Below, piece by piece: positions 1 to 9,592 of a DNA stretch of 33,880 bases; position 1 is the stretch's first letter; each line of letters opens with the position of its first letter. Source of the DNA: Methanosphaera sp. (GTDB lineage Archaea; Methanobacteriota; Methanobacteria; Methanobacteriales; Methanobacteriaceae); the NCBI RefSeq assembly GCF_016282985.1, contig NZ_JAEELZ010000002.1, positions 1 through 33,880 on the forward strand. Reading direction: 5' to 3'. The notes beneath the pieces are model-generated. The model was not told the origin of the DNA and searched no databases. It was given only the letters and a program-made list of their open reading frames with translations. Made by a program: the position numbers and the translations under genes.

Positions 1-358
1 AATAATCTATTTTTAACAAATTTTATAAAAAAAAATCTCTTAAAAAATCTAATTTTTAAATTAAAATAAATAAATATTATAAAAAAAGTTTTTTATAAGG
101 AAAATAGCATAAGGGTCATGTTTTCTAAGTAAGTACAAATTATTCCTCAACTATTTCCAGTAAAAGTATAATAATAGAAAAATAAAGGAAGAATGCAGAT
201 CGTACCTCATCTACGATTGTAATACGGGCCGTACCTTGCTAATTCCAATATCAACTATTATTGAATATATTTCAATACTTAAAGTTTACTTGGAAAACTT
301 CACTACTATATATATTCCTTGTTATATATAAATATACCCCTATTTTTCCTTAAAATTT
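1..358. other. Non-coding region downstream of mrtA
   Basis: No credible gene. The stretch is strongly AT-rich except for a short, less AT-rich patch at about 195-240 that holds two adjacent perfect inverted repeats, described separately as a possible small RNA. The rest looks like ordinary intergenic DNA, with A and T runs. A 32-codon open frame on the minus strand (140-238) has no ATG, GTG or TTG start and is preceded directly by a stop, so I do not call it. Confidence 0.6.
187..246. ncRNA. Possible small structured RNA (strand unknown)
   Basis: Two perfect hairpins lie side by side. ATCGTA/TACGAT at 199-217 has a 7-base loop. TACGG/CCGTA at 223-233 has a tight centre. GGAA at 187-190 and TTCC at 243-246, with GCA and TGC further in, could close them into a three-way junction. 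The patch is clearly richer in G and C than its surroundings, which in AT-rich archaea often marks functional RNA. No known RNA family was recognised. It could instead be a terminator region or a remnant of mobile DNA. Confidence 0.25.
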
Positions 359-380
359 AACCCAATTATAAAGCTGGGTT
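359..380 (-). terminator. Hairpin over the mrtA stop codon
   Basis: An inverted repeat AACCCA/TGGGTT with a 10-base loop encloses the mrtA TAA. On the minus strand it is followed by AAATTTTAAGG. It may mark the 3' end of the mrt transcript. Having the stop codon inside the loop is unusual, and the short U content makes a terminator call only tentative. Confidence 0.3.
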
Positions 381-2024
381 GATTAAGTCACGTTCACCGC
401 TAGGCATGAATTCTCTGATTGCACCTTTTGCGATACATTTTCTTGGGTGAGCCCAATCGAAGAGTAAGTTGTTATCTGCAAATGCTACTTTGATTAATGG
501 GTTAAGTGCAAATGCGTCTCCTCTTGCTGCGTGAGGTGCTTGAGCAATACCTGCATATTCAGGTTGGTGACCTACGTTCATTGCATAGTTAGGGTAGTTA
601 GGACCTCTTAATTCGTGTATAAGACCTTCGTCACTTCTTATGGATAAGGAGTTAGAAGAACCACATTGATCTTGTAAGTCGTAACCGTAGAATCCTAATC
701 TGCTGTGACCTTCTTTGTGTAATAATTGACTTAAGTACCATCCGTTTACACCTGCGTTGGAGTTAGCAGTTGCGAATGCTACTGAACAACCTGCACCTGC
801 TGCAGCTACACATGCTCTTTGTGATCCACCGAAGTGGTCTTCGAGTGCTGCTGGTACTTCGTATTGTTCTAATGCGTATAAAGTTACTTCACTTGCAATG
901 TCTCTTACTACATCGGTTGTTGCTTCAGCTTGACATAATCCACCGTAGTTTTTCTCTACGTAGTCTTTACCGTAGTAAATGAAGTCGTCTAAGATTTCGT
1001 CAGTGTATGCTGCTGTAGCATATTGAGTGAATCCTACACCACCAGACATGTATGAACCTAACCATACTTGGTCGTATAATGGGGATGCTCCACCGATTAC
1101 TTCTAAAGTAATTTCTGCTGGGTCGTCAGATACTCTGCTGGTTTGTACCATATCAGAGAATGCACCGAAGGTTACTCCTCCAGGTTCGTTAGGACCTCTT
1201 GCTCTTCTTGCTGGCATTGCGCTAGCCATGGAAATTACGTCTGCGTGTTTTGCTGCGTATGAGAAATCAGCAATAGCTGCTTCCCCTGCACATAATTTGT
1301 ATGCAGAGATGAAACTCATACCGATTTGCATAGCAGACCATCTTGAAGTGGTACCACCGTCACAAGCACGTACTACTAAAGTAGGTACTCTTGATACTTG
1401 GTAAGTTTTTTTACCTATGTATTTTTTGAGTTGTTCTGCTTGTTCTTCAGGGAATTCTTTGTTGATGTCGATAACAAATCTTTGATCTAATTGATCTACT
1501 AAGTCGTCGTCACCAGAGAAGATTTTTGCGTATGAATCTACTACTAATCCAGGGTCTACTTCTACCATGTGTTCTTGTACTACTGCTCCTCCAGGGAGTG
1601 CGTGGTTGATTGTTTCTAAGTACTCGTTGATTGTTTCAGGAGTTACTTCTACACCTAACCTTTGTTCAAGTACACCGTGTGCTGTATCCATACCTACGAT
1701 AATTGTTCTTTTAATATCGTCTACTAATTGTTGGATAGCAGAGTTGTTACAGAAGTGAAGGTCGTCCCCTTCAACATAAGTGTCTGTACCAGATACTTGG
1801 TAAGCCATTAATTTTCTTTGTCCGAGAGGTACCCCGATATCTGGGTTGTAGAATGGTAATCCTCCACGAGCTTCCATAGCTTTTTCAGCTTGTTCATTAA
1901 ATTCTCTTTTTCTTGCGGATTGTTCCCATCCACCATAGCAGTAATATTTAGTGTTTTGTTCTTCAGGGTCTTCATCGAATTTTTCTTGTAAAGCCTTTAA
2001 GAATAATTTTTTCTCATCTACCAT
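366..2024 (-). CDS. mrtA: Methyl-coenzyme M reductase II, alpha subunit
   Basis: The 552-residue catalytic subunit of the nickel-F430 enzyme that turns methyl-CoM plus coenzyme B into methane and the heterodisulfide. Family landmarks are all visible. VVQEHMVE carries the glutamine that ligates F430 nickel, and [10 protein letters not shown] carries the methyl-histidine. [11 protein letters not shown] carries the arginine methylated by Mmp10. [15 protein letters not shown] carries the active-site tyrosine, and [16 protein letters not shown] carries the thioglycine and the methyl-cysteine. Length is normal for the family. Its ATG shares one base with the mrtG stop (TAATG), and the GGTGG ribosome site lies inside mrtG, so the two are translationally coupled. 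The gene order B-D-G-A without C is the pattern of isoenzyme II (mrt). The choice of mrt over mcr rests on that order. Confidence 0.93.
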   Translation of the reverse strand: MVDEKKLFLKALQEKFDEDPEEQNTKYYCYGGWEQSARKREFNEQAEKAMEARGGLPFYNPDIGVPLGQRKLMAYQVSGTDTYVEGDDLHFCNNSAIQQLVDDIKRTIIVGMDTAHGVLEQRLGVEVTPETINEYLETINHALPGGAVVQEHMVEVDPGLVVDSYAKIFSGDDDLVDQLDQRFVIDINKEFPEEQAEQLKKYIGKKTYQVSRVPTLVVRACDGGTTSRWSAMQIGMSFISAYKLCAGEAAIADFSYAAKHADVISMASAMPARRARGPNEPGGVTFGAFSDMVQTSRVSDDPAEITLEVIGGASPLYDQVWLGSYMSGGVGFTQYATAAYTDEILDDFIYYGKDYVEKNYGGLCQAEATTDVVRDIASEVTLYALEQYEVPAALEDHFGGSQRACVAAAGAGCSVAFATANSNAGVNGWYLSQLLHKEGHSRLGFYGYDLQDQCGSSNSLSIRSDEGLIHELRGPNYPNYAMNVGHQPEYAGIAQAPHAARGDAFALNPLIKVAFADNNLLFDWAHPRKCIAKGAIREFMPSGERDLINPAL

Positions 2025-2821
2025 TAGTTACCACCTAATTTACTTTGTAAATCGTCGTTGAATACTTCTAAACCATATCCACCAGCAGTTCTTGCAAAGT
2101 GTACTTCTTCTACTACTTTAATTACTTCAGGGTCATCTCTTAAACTTACATTGTCGTATCTGTAAATTGTAGTGATTTCTTTAAGTTTGTCTTCTGGTAA
2201 TGGTTCTCCTACTGAAATAGGTTCGTCAAGTTCTACACCTACTTGATTTTTTACGTATTTTACTACGCCTTCGTCTTCATCAAATACGTATCTTTGTAAT
2301 GCGTCGAACATTAAACCGTTTTCGTCGAGTCTTAATGAGTGACCGTGTACGGTTGCTCCTCTTAAACCTGTTTTAGCTGGGTCGAAGAATTCGGATTCAA
2401 TTAATAATTTGGAAGTTTCTTCTAAGTCAGATTCTCTCATTTCAACTACTTGTCTTCCTGAAAGTGTACCTGTATCTACTCCTCTGAATCTTCTCATGTA
2501 TGATCTAGCTCTGTCGTATGGTTGAGCTGGTGCGTTATACATGGAATCTGCGAATTGTACGTATCTAATACGAATTCCTTTTTTAGCTCCGTCGATTGGT
2601 TCTACGAAGTCTTTCATATCATCTGCTTCAAAGTCCATTTCGTCGAGAGGTGGGTGTACTGTTTTGTAACCTTCCCCTGGATTTCTGTGACTTAAAAGTT
2701 TTACTATATCGTCATCTGCAATACTTCTTAGTATTTCGAGTTCATAATCTGGGTTTGAGTGTTTTCTACGGTTTTCCGCAATTTTACTTTCCCCAGGATA
2801 ATATTGTACGTCATATGCCAT
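2024..2821 (-). CDS. mrtG: Methyl-coenzyme M reductase II, gamma subunit
   Basis: Gamma subunit (265 residues) of the (alpha-beta-gamma)2 reductase, lining the active-site channel with alpha and beta. Conserved family stretches are present, including [20 protein letters not shown] and the [16 protein letters not shown] block near the middle. The start [19 protein letters not shown] after Met is typical of McrG/MrtG. The gene starts only six bases after mrtD ends, and overlaps mrtA by one base. Nothing looks truncated. Confidence 0.94.
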   Translation of the reverse strand: MAYDVQYYPGESKIAENRRKHSNPDYELEILRSIADDDIVKLLSHRNPGEGYKTVHPPLDEMDFEADDMKDFVEPIDGAKKGIRIRYVQFADSMYNAPAQPYDRARSYMRRFRGVDTGTLSGRQVVEMRESDLEETSKLLIESEFFDPAKTGLRGATVHGHSLRLDENGLMFDALQRYVFDEDEGVVKYVKNQVGVELDEPISVGEPLPEDKLKEITTIYRYDNVSLRDDPEVIKVVEEVHFARTAGGYGLEVFNDDLQSKLGGN

Positions 2822-2827
2822 TTACAA

Positions 2828-3340
2828 TCACCTGATATATCTTACAGTTTCTGATGATTTTGCATTTGGATCAACTAATCCAATAAGTCTAGAATCAATT
2901 TTTTCTTCGAATCCTTCTCCATATTTCATGAAATCTGAAACAGAAGTTTGATTCTTAGTGAATACTCCAACTTTGATATCATAACCAAAGCTTAATGTAT
3001 CATTCAATATTTGATCCACTTGTTCTACAAAATCTTCGAGATTGTCTAATTGGACTGTTAAAATTATTTCTCCAACAGATACACGTAGTGGAACATCATT
3101 TCCCTTTACATTAATAGTTTTTCTATCCGTGTGGTTAACAGGTAACCCTTTTGCAGGACCAAAATTAACCATCGTTGGTAATGATTCACCATTTATTAAT
3201 ACTCTTAATACTCCATCCAAAACCAATACTTGATTCAATATTGTTTCAGTTGTACTAGGTTTTAAAATTCTGTATGGGAAAATTTTTACATCGGTTGCTT
3301 TTATAATATTTTCATTTTGTCCTTCTACTTCTGTTGACAT
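2828..3340 (-). CDS. mrtD: Methyl-coenzyme M reductase operon protein D
   Basis: A 170-residue McrD-family protein, encoded between the beta and gamma genes as in other mrt and mcr operons. It is not part of the mature enzyme. The family is thought to act in assembly, F430 handling or activation of the reductase. Recognisable features are the DVKIFPYRILKP start, the TETILNQVLVLDGV segment and FGPAKGLPVNHTDRK. It sits 17 bases after mrtB and 6 before mrtG, clearly in one transcript. The precise molecular role is unsettled for the whole family. Confidence 0.88.
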   Translation of the reverse strand: MSTEVEGQNENIIKATDVKIFPYRILKPSTTETILNQVLVLDGVLRVLINGESLPTMVNFGPAKGLPVNHTDRKTINVKGNDVPLRVSVGEIILTVQLDNLEDFVEQVDQILNDTLSFGYDIKVGVFTKNQTSVSDFMKYGEGFEEKIDSRLIGLVDPNAKSSETVRYIR

Positions 3341-3357
3341 GATTTAACATCCTATAA

Positions 3358-4686
3358 TTAGAGTGTATCTTTTACTTGACAAGCTCCTTCAGCTACATAT
3401 TTAACTGGTTCTCTTAAATTGTCTACTCTACCATATACTTCTCCAACTAATGCTGATGTAGCTTCTACAGAGAACATCTGAGTACCTGCATCTAAGGACA
3501 TAGCTGCTGTGTTACATGGAATTGCGTATCCTTTACTGTGTCTTGTTACTACGTGGTTACCGTTGAAAACACCAGGTCCTCCTCCACCGTAAATACCGTG
3601 TGAGAAGAAACTCATACCTACACCAGTACCCATTACTCTACCAAAGTCTACACCTGGTAAACCTGCTTCGTATTCTAAAATATCGTTGAAGTAAAGAATG
3701 GATGATGCGATACCTTGTGCTGCTCTTGCTGCACCTACGTTTACAATTACAGATGCAACGAGACCTGCTGCTGCATATGCGTTCCATAATGCCCAGTCAA
3801 CTGGTTCGTATAATTTGTATCCGGAAGGTAATGTTTCTTTTACTTTGATTACTCCATCGTCTAATGCTCTAGATAATAAACATACTACAACATCTCCAAG
3901 AGTACCTTTTCCGTTTTCTTTTACTAAATCGTAAACTAAGTTGTTTGCGTTTAATCCTTGGAATGCTAAACCTAATAAGTGGCTTCTTTCGAATGCACCG
4001 ATTGCGTCACCCATTTCAAAGGTAGCTGTTTGTTCTAAGATAGAAGATAAAGCTACTGCGTTGAGAGTGTTTTTCTTAGTAATAGCTACTACGTGGTTTG
4101 CACCAATGTTTCTTAAACTGTAACCTAAACCTTCAAGGTGAGTGGTTTGACCTAATAAAGTGGTTAAAGCTCCACCTAATTGAACGTTGTGTGGGTATCC
4201 ACCCATAGCAGCAGTTTTAATTTCTGATGCTTGGTATTTGTTAATATCGAAAGTGTCGATAATAGCTTGGATTAAAGCTGAACCTGTTGCTAATGGTGCA
4301 ACTGAGTAGTCACCTGCAACTTTTAATCTTTCTGATGGTAATTGTACTAATACTTGTTTTCCACCATTTAATAATTCTAAGTTAAAATCATCGTCACAGC
4401 TTACTCTTAACATTTTTGTCATTTTGTCAGCAATTGCATCTGCATTGTCGACAATAGCTAAATCTAATTCTCTACCTGGAATAAAGTTAGCTTTTCCACC
4501 GTAAGCTCCGCTTGCTAATGATTTTTCTATTCCTGCAAGGTTTACAGCAACAGAACGCTTAATTTCTTGTATAATATTTTTAATTGTAGGGTTTACTATT
4601 GGACTGATTGCTTCTAGAGGTACTTGTTCTTCTAAAAGTTTTCCATCTACCCCATATAAATCTATTTTGTCTTCATATGTTGGCAT
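3358..4686 (-). CDS. mrtB: Methyl-coenzyme M reductase II, beta subunit
   Basis: Beta subunit (442 residues) of the reductase and first gene of the mrtBDGA operon. The most diagnostic stretch is in the last third: [19 protein letters not shown] followed by [11 protein letters not shown], which line the F430 pocket and the coenzyme B channel. [19 protein letters not shown] at the N-terminus is the usual beta-subunit opening. The ATG at 4686 is preceded on the minus strand by AGAGGTG as a ribosome site. Upstream lies a 600-base AT-rich leader shared with a divergent gene, which must hold the operon promoter. Confidence 0.94.
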   Translation of the reverse strand: MPTYEDKIDLYGVDGKLLEEQVPLEAISPIVNPTIKNIIQEIKRSVAVNLAGIEKSLASGAYGGKANFIPGRELDLAIVDNADAIADKMTKMLRVSCDDDFNLELLNGGKQVLVQLPSERLKVAGDYSVAPLATGSALIQAIIDTFDINKYQASEIKTAAMGGYPHNVQLGGALTTLLGQTTHLEGLGYSLRNIGANHVVAITKKNTLNAVALSSILEQTATFEMGDAIGAFERSHLLGLAFQGLNANNLVYDLVKENGKGTLGDVVVCLLSRALDDGVIKVKETLPSGYKLYEPVDWALWNAYAAAGLVASVIVNVGAARAAQGIASSILYFNDILEYEAGLPGVDFGRVMGTGVGMSFFSHGIYGGGGPGVFNGNHVVTRHSKGYAIPCNTAAMSLDAGTQMFSVEATSALVGEVYGRVDNLREPVKYVAEGACQVKDTL

Positions 4687-5286
4687 TTATATGTACACCT
4701 CTTAAAATAGTATATTCATTAAGAAATGAAATTATCATATTCATTCCGGGTTATAAATTTCTTATTCTTTATTTTCACATCACTAAATAAAAATCTATTC
4801 ATCAAATATTTAGTTGGTAAAAATAATGATGAAATATTAAATAGTAATACGTGTTTTTATATTGCTAAAGTGAAAAAAAATTCAGTATAAAACTTAAATA
4901 AGATAAAATATACCCTCCAACTGTCTAAAATACATTTCCATAATTGTGTTCAAATATTTATACAAAAAACACACCCAAAAGTTTAGGATATATTTAACCG
5001 TTTTAAAGTACGTTTATTAGAGTAATACAAAGATAAACATTTAGAATATTTTGTATTATTTTGTATTTGTAATAAATATTCTTACAATTGAAATATATAA
5101 TAAAATAAACATATAAATGTTTTCAATTTTTAAAGAAAAAAAGTAAAGTAATTATAGAATTATTATAGATTTATCAAGAATTAAATAAACACATTCTTAA
5201 TAATTTTAATCAAACTATTAAGTTAATAGATAATTAATAAAAATAAATTAAAATATTTGTATATTCAAATAATGATGGGGTTCTAT
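4687..5286. promoter_or_regulatory. Divergent intergenic region upstream of mrtB
   Basis: Six hundred AT-rich bases between mrtBDGA (minus) and the radical-SAM-like gene (plus), with no gene inside. The mrt promoter must lie here. A minus-strand TATA-like element is visible near 4902-4913, which would give a leader of about 200 bases, but this is only a composition-based guess. Other structure: a direct repeat ATATTCATT at 4712-4720 and 4737-4745 just upstream of mrtB, and a perfect inverted repeat GAATATTT/AAATATTC at 5044-5051 and 5074-5081. Either could be a regulator site. Confidence 0.4.
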
Positions 5287-6216
5287 ATGATTAAAAAAAA
5301 TATTAATTATAATTTACCAAATGATGTTGATTTAAATGACATAGAGTGTTTTTTTAAATTAGCGGAGAAAAATAAGCTGGAAAAAATATTCGATTTATCT
5401 GAAGATATTAATAGGAAAAATTTTGAAAAATTAAGTTATGAATGTAACATTTATTATCCGACTGTTTATCAAATTGAAGATAATTGTCCTACCTGCGGAT
5501 ATAGAACAAAGGAATCCAGACGAAAATATACTGAAGATTTTATCATCAAAAGCATTGAACATAAACTGGAAAATATTGAGAATTATCCCATATCAGGAAT
5601 AAATTGTTATAACAAAGACATATCAGGAATCCGTGAATTAATGTTTATACTAAATGCATTAGATAAAAAGAATAATTTAAAAATCAACGTAAGAGTCTCA
5701 AATTTTGAACATGTCAAACACTTAAAAAATTATAATATTAATTCAATAATTATCCAAAGCACAAAGAATAAACCCCATGCATTTAATAAGAATACTGATG
5801 AAAATATTGTAAAACTTGAAGAAGAAACCATAAAATACATTAAAGAAAACATGAATTTAAAAGTGACGTATGAATTTTTAATTAATTATGGAGAAAGTTA
5901 TGAGGATATACTAAATAAAATTTTGGAAATTAAAAAATATAATGCGGATTACATTGAAATTATAGGTTATGATCCTTTCATTGATAGTCCCGAAGAATAT
6001 AATCCCCAATATACTAAAGAGTATATATTAAAAATTATAGCTTTACTAAGAATTACATTTCCAAATAAAGAATTAAAAATACAATATGCGACAAACGGTA
6101 ACAATTTCCTAGATGAATACAAAAAAATTGGTATCAATACAATTACTGGAATATATACTAAAAACCTAAACAGTAATCTGGAAAATACGCATATTTTAGA
6201 AATTAATAAAAATTAA
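5287..6216 (+). CDS. Radical-SAM-like protein (BioB/HmdB-type fold)
   Basis: A 309-residue protein starting at the ATG at 5287, where GGGG seven bases upstream serves as ribosome site. A longer in-frame TTG start at 5257 has no such site. The C-terminal third (GYDPFIDSPEEYNPQYTKE, then a LLRITFP segment and GINTITGIYT) resembles the end of the TIM barrel in biotin-synthase-like radical SAM enzymes, including PylB, HydE, HmdB and HcgA. The expected cluster motif is degenerate: YQIEDNCPTCGYR keeps the CxxC pair, but the first cysteine of CX3CX2C or CX5CX2C is absent, replaced by Ile or Tyr. It may be a non-catalytic relative or use the cysteine 14 positions earlier (YECN). It is a lone gene. 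Function unknown. Confidence 0.5.
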   Translation: MIKKNINYNLPNDVDLNDIECFFKLAEKNKLEKIFDLSEDINRKNFEKLSYECNIYYPTVYQIEDNCPTCGYRTKESRRKYTEDFIIKSIEHKLENIENYPISGINCYNKDISGIRELMFILNALDKKNNLKINVRVSNFEHVKHLKNYNINSIIIQSTKNKPHAFNKNTDENIVKLEEETIKYIKENMNLKVTYEFLINYGESYEDILNKILEIKKYNADYIEIIGYDPFIDSPEEYNPQYTKEYILKIIALLRITFPNKELKIQYATNGNNFLDEYKKIGINTITGIYTKNLNSNLENTHILEINKN

Positions 6217-6247
6217 AAAAAATGAGAATTAAATCAAATAAAAAAAG

Positions 6248-6293
6248 CATAGATTCATTAGTTAAGAATTAATTCTTATACTATGATTCTATG
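6248..6293. terminator. Long imperfect hairpin between convergent genes
   Basis: CATAGATTCATTAG at the left pairs with ACTATGATTCTATG at the right with few mismatches, around a perfect 14-base palindrome AAGAATTAATTCTT at 6264-6277. It lies 32 bases after the plus-strand gene and could end its transcript. Confidence 0.45.
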
Positions 6294-6363
6294 TTCCGAA
6301 AAGTATTATTTTAGTCATATTAAGTTATAAGACTGGATAAACAAATAATACTGTTTAACAATC

Positions 6364-6401
6364 TATTAAAAAAATGAATTGAAGAAAAAACTTCAACTCA
6401 T
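6364..6401 (-). terminator. Hairpin plus U-tract terminator of mvhDGA
   Basis: ATGA-A-TTGAAG pairs with CTTCAA-C-TCAT across a six-A loop (6374-6401). Read on the minus strand, the stem is followed at once by seven T residues. Stem plus U-tract directly downstream of mvhA is a convincing transcript end. A further small repeat TTCTT/AAGAA lies between it and the gene. Confidence 0.6.
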
Positions 6402-6438
6402 TGTTCTTCATAAGAAGAATGTACTTATTTTAGTTTAC

Positions 6439-7872
6439 TTAGATTTTTTTTACTAAGTTACCCATGTGATCATATACTTCTACAGTAGATAATCTCATTT
6501 GGGTATCTAATTGGTGAGTTGCACATGAAAGACATGGGTCGTATGCACGGATAACCATTTCCATTAAGTTGAAGATTTTGTCGTCAACTTCTACACCAGG
6601 TTTGATGTATGTGTTTGCAACTTGTTGAATACCCATTTCCATAGCTGGGTTGTTTTGTACTGTAGCTACAATAATGTTTGCTTCAGTTACTAAACCGTTT
6701 TCATCAGTTTTGTAGTGGTGAGTTAAAGTTCCTCTTGATGCTTCAACAATACCTACACCTTCACCGGTGATTTGGCTTCTGTCGATAGCTCCAGGACGTT
6801 TTTCTCCACTTAAGTCTCCTTCAAGACCGTCAACTGCTAATTCTGCTGCTGCAACTAATTCGATAAGTCTTGCTGGGTGGAATAATAATGTTTCTTGTGG
6901 ACATTGACCGAATGTTGCTCTGAAATCATTTAATAATTCTTGAGCTTTTGGTGCTGCATCAGGCATTTTTTTACATGCGTTTAATCTGGATAATGGTGCT
7001 ACTCTGTATACACCTTCAGGATATCCGATGTCTTTGATGTAAGGGAATTTTAACCAGGAGTATGGTTTTACACCTTCAGCCATGTAGTCTGTGTAATCTT
7101 GTGGTGCAAATTCAGCATATTCTTTACCTTCTTTGTCAACCATTCTTACATTACCGTTGTACATATCCCAACTACCATCTTGTTTATCTACTAAACCACA
7201 GTGGTAGGTGCTTACGTAACCTAATGTTTTGATTAAGTCTAAGTTTTCTTCAAAGATAGGTTGTGCTGCTTCCCAGGTGTCCATGGAAAGTTCTAAACAT
7301 CTTTTTGCTTTTTCTAAGTCTTCAGCTTGTACTTCATCACTTAATTCAGTGGTGATTCCACCAGGAGTGTTTGATACTTGGTGAATTGGTCTTCCACCGA
7401 TTGTTGTGATGATATCTTGTGCGTGTCTTCTTAATTCTAATGCTTTTCCTGCTAATTCAGGGTAATCTTTAATGATTTGGAAGACGTTTCTGGTTTTTCT
7501 ATCTTTTCCACCGATAAAGTCAGGTGCACTTAAGAAGTAGAAACTTAATGTGTGAGAGTGGATAACTGAAGCCCAGTTCATGATTTCTCTCATTTTGTAT
7601 GCGGTTGGAAGTATTTCATCATCGTTGTAACCGAATACTTGGTCACATGCTTTAGCTGCAGCTAAGTGGTGTTGTACATCACAAATACCACAGATTCTAG
7701 GTACGATTCTTGGTACTTCTTCAATTGGTCTTCCTTGTAAGAATTTTTCAAATCCTCTGAATTCCATTACGTGTAATTTAGTATCTTTTACGTTTCCTTC
7801 TTCGTCGAGGTCTACAGTAATTTTTGCGTGACCTTCAATTCTTGTTACAGGTTCTAATGTTAATTCTACCAT
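6439..7872 (-). CDS. mvhA: F420-non-reducing hydrogenase, large subunit
   Basis: The 477-residue Ni-Fe active-site subunit of the soluble Mvh hydrogenase, which oxidises H2 and passes electrons through MvhG and MvhD to heterodisulfide reductase for flavin-based bifurcation. The four nickel-binding cysteines are present: RICGICD (residues 61 and 64) near the start and DPCLSCATH (447 and 450) near the end. A 24-residue tail follows the histidine. In many Ni-Fe hydrogenases the maturation protease cuts at this point. The gene is last in mvhDGA and is followed by a hairpin terminator. The mvhB polyferredoxin gene that normally follows is not here. Confidence 0.93.
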   Translation of the reverse strand: MVELTLEPVTRIEGHAKITVDLDEEGNVKDTKLHVMEFRGFEKFLQGRPIEEVPRIVPRICGICDVQHHLAAAKACDQVFGYNDDEILPTAYKMREIMNWASVIHSHTLSFYFLSAPDFIGGKDRKTRNVFQIIKDYPELAGKALELRRHAQDIITTIGGRPIHQVSNTPGGITTELSDEVQAEDLEKAKRCLELSMDTWEAAQPIFEENLDLIKTLGYVSTYHCGLVDKQDGSWDMYNGNVRMVDKEGKEYAEFAPQDYTDYMAEGVKPYSWLKFPYIKDIGYPEGVYRVAPLSRLNACKKMPDAAPKAQELLNDFRATFGQCPQETLLFHPARLIELVAAAELAVDGLEGDLSGEKRPGAIDRSQITGEGVGIVEASRGTLTHHYKTDENGLVTEANIIVATVQNNPAMEMGIQQVANTYIKPGVEVDDKIFNLMEMVIRAYDPCLSCATHQLDTQMRLSTVEVYDHMGNLVKKI

Positions 7873-7891
7873 TTATTTTAGCCTCCTACAA

Positions 7892-8809
7892 TTAATCTCT
7901 TAGTTTTAATGGGATTAAAGCTGCTGGTAATGTGTAAGTATAGAAAGTTCCTACAATATCTTCTATTTGGTTTGCAACTTCTTCAGGATCAATTTCTTTA
8001 TCGTTTTCTACACCGAAGTCAGAACCGATAGCACTGATCATTTTTGCTCCTGCATCTAATACTTTGTCAGTAGGACCGTAACATCCTCTACATGGAGTGT
8101 CTACAGAAGGACATTGTGCTCCACATAATGGTCTTGTTGCAGGACCTAAACAAATTATACCTTGTGGTACTAAACATAAGTCTTTGTCAGTTGGTCCAAC
8201 TTCCCAAGGTCTTTTGATAGTATCCATTGCCATACCCGTAGGTGGTTTTTCTCTTTCACAAACATCACATAAGTTGTTGTCAGGAATTTCTGGAGCTTCC
8301 CCTTTAACTAATGCAATGAGTACTTGTGCAATTACATCTGATTTTGGTGGACAACCAGGTAATGCTGCATCCACTTTAATTACGTCAGATAATGGTCTTA
8401 CTCTGCTTTCTAAGTGAGGTACAGATTCATTAGGGATAATTCCTTCAGGGTTAACAGTTGAGCATGAGTTAATGTATGCTTCAGTTGTTAATTCGTCGTT
8501 GGTGTGTAAGTTTCCAAGACCAGGAATTCCACCGAATTCTGCACATGAACCGTAAGCTACAACGAAATCAGCTTTTTCTCTTAATACTTCAGCTAATTCT
8601 TTGTTTTCATCGTTACGAATTCCACCTTCAATTAATATAATGTCCATTTCTGGAATTTCATCATATTTAGTATCCATAAGTACAGGACTGAATTCGAATT
8701 CTGCTACTTCTAATACATCTAATAATAATTCGTGTAAATCTGTAAATGCAATGTGACATCCAGAACATCCACCGAGCCACATAGTTCCTATTCTTTTTTT
8801 ATCTGCCAT
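7892..8809 (-). CDS. mvhG: F420-non-reducing hydrogenase, small subunit
   Basis: The 305-residue electron-transfer subunit of Mvh. It begins with the [Ni-Fe] small-subunit motif WLGGCSGCHIAF (cysteines 15 and 18), which holds the proximal Fe-S cluster. Further cysteine groups follow: YGSCAEFGG, PGCPPK, CDVCEREKP and the CGAQCPSVDTPCRGCYGP run for the medial and distal clusters. There is no twin-arginine signal, in keeping with a cytoplasmic enzyme. It sits four bases after mvhD and 19 before mvhA, so it is cotranscribed. Confidence 0.93.
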   Translation of the reverse strand: MADKKRIGTMWLGGCSGCHIAFTDLHELLLDVLEVAEFEFSPVLMDTKYDEIPEMDIILIEGGIRNDENKELAEVLREKADFVVAYGSCAEFGGIPGLGNLHTNDELTTEAYINSCSTVNPEGIIPNESVPHLESRVRPLSDVIKVDAALPGCPPKSDVIAQVLIALVKGEAPEIPDNNLCDVCEREKPPTGMAMDTIKRPWEVGPTDKDLCLVPQGIICLGPATRPLCGAQCPSVDTPCRGCYGPTDKVLDAGAKMISAIGSDFGVENDKEIDPEEVANQIEDIVGTFYTYTLPAALIPLKLRD

Positions 8810-8813
8810 GTAC

Positions 8814-9242
8814 TTATTCCCCCTCTGCTAATTGTGCTTTAAGTGGTGAAGGACCTAATTCTTGAATTTCTGCAGTTACTCTTCTAATAGTACTTGCGAA
8901 TTTTTCTCCTTCTGAAGCTGAAATCCAATCGTGTTGAACTCTTTGTTTTTCAATTCCAAGTTCATCTAATAATCTGTAGATTAATCTCATTCTTCTATCG
9001 AATTTGTAGTTTCCTGCATCGTAGTGGCAGTCTCCCATGTGACATCCACCGATGAATACTCCGTCTGCTCCTTCTCTTAAAGCTTTGAGTATAAATTGAG
9101 GTTCAATTCTTCCAGAGCACATTACTCTGATCATTCTTATGTTAGGTGGGTATTGCATTCTTGATGTTCCTGCAGTATCTGCTCCACCGTAACAGCACCA
9201 GTTACAACTGAAAACGATTATCTTAATATCGTCGTTAGCCAT
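8814..9242 (-). CDS. mvhD: F420-non-reducing hydrogenase, iron-sulfur subunit D
   Basis: The 142-residue [2Fe-2S] protein that joins the Mvh hydrogenase to the HdrA subunit of heterodisulfide reductase. Family signatures are [30 protein letters not shown] and [12 protein letters not shown], which together hold the conserved cysteines. It is the first gene of mvhDGA, with a strong AGGAGG ribosome site nine bases before its ATG. The upstream region is shared with the divergent sufCB operon and contains repeated TGTACA elements. Confidence 0.93.
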   Translation of the reverse strand: MANDDIKIIVFSCNWCCYGGADTAGTSRMQYPPNIRMIRVMCSGRIEPQFILKALREGADGVFIGGCHMGDCHYDAGNYKFDRRMRLIYRLLDELGIEKQRVQHDWISASEGEKFASTIRRVTAEIQELGPSPLKAQLAEGE

Positions 9243-9341
9243 TATTTTTCCTCCTATTATAAAAACATGATTATTTAACTAATAATAACCATTTAAAATT
9301 TTAAATGATTTACATTTAAATTTAATAATTTAAACACGTGT

Positions 9342-9384
9342 TGTACTTTATGTACAATTGTACAATTAACTAAAATAATGTACA
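9342..9384. promoter_or_regulatory. Clustered TGTACA operator-like sites upstream of mvhD
   Basis: TGTACAATTGTACA at 9351-9364 is a perfect 14-base palindrome. Another TGTACA lies at 9379-9384 and TGTAC at 9342-9346. The cluster starts 100 bases before the mvhD ATG, just upstream of AT-rich tracts that could be its TATA box. A metal or hydrogen-responsive regulator of the hydrogenase is a natural idea, but I cannot name it. Confidence 0.45.
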
Positions 9385-9592
9385 ATATTATATCACTTTA
9401 ACTATTATTATAAAGGTTATTTTATAGAAAAAACCGTTAAGTTTAAATATAATGAATGAAAATTTTAACTTTTTAAGAGAAAATTATATGGAATAAAAAA
9501 TTTAAAAAAAGCTTTCAAAGTAAATATTCATTAAATAATTAGATTTTAGAGATATTTCAAAATAAGATATTATTACAAAAAGAACGGAAAAC

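Noticed and set aside
140-238. A 32-codon open frame on the minus strand downstream of mrtA
   Set aside because: It has no usable start codon and a stop directly in front. Its hydrophobic stretch arises from T-rich sequence, and the segment is better explained by the hairpins at 199-233.
1027-1404. A 125-codon plus-strand open frame inside mrtA
   Set aside because: It lies opposite strongly conserved mrtA coding sequence, has no ribosome site and no recognisable domain. It is a shadow of biased codon use on the other strand, as are similar frames opposite mvhG, sufC and mrtB.
366-4686. Calling the reductase operon isoenzyme I (mcr)
   Set aside because: The order B-D-G-A without a C gene between D and G is that of mrt. 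The only C gene stands 15 kb away before mtrE. Sequence phylogeny would settle it but could not be run.
8097-8417. A 106-codon plus-strand open frame opposite mvhG
   Set aside because: The opposite strand encodes the conserved cysteine motifs of mvhG. The frame has no start signal or family resemblance.
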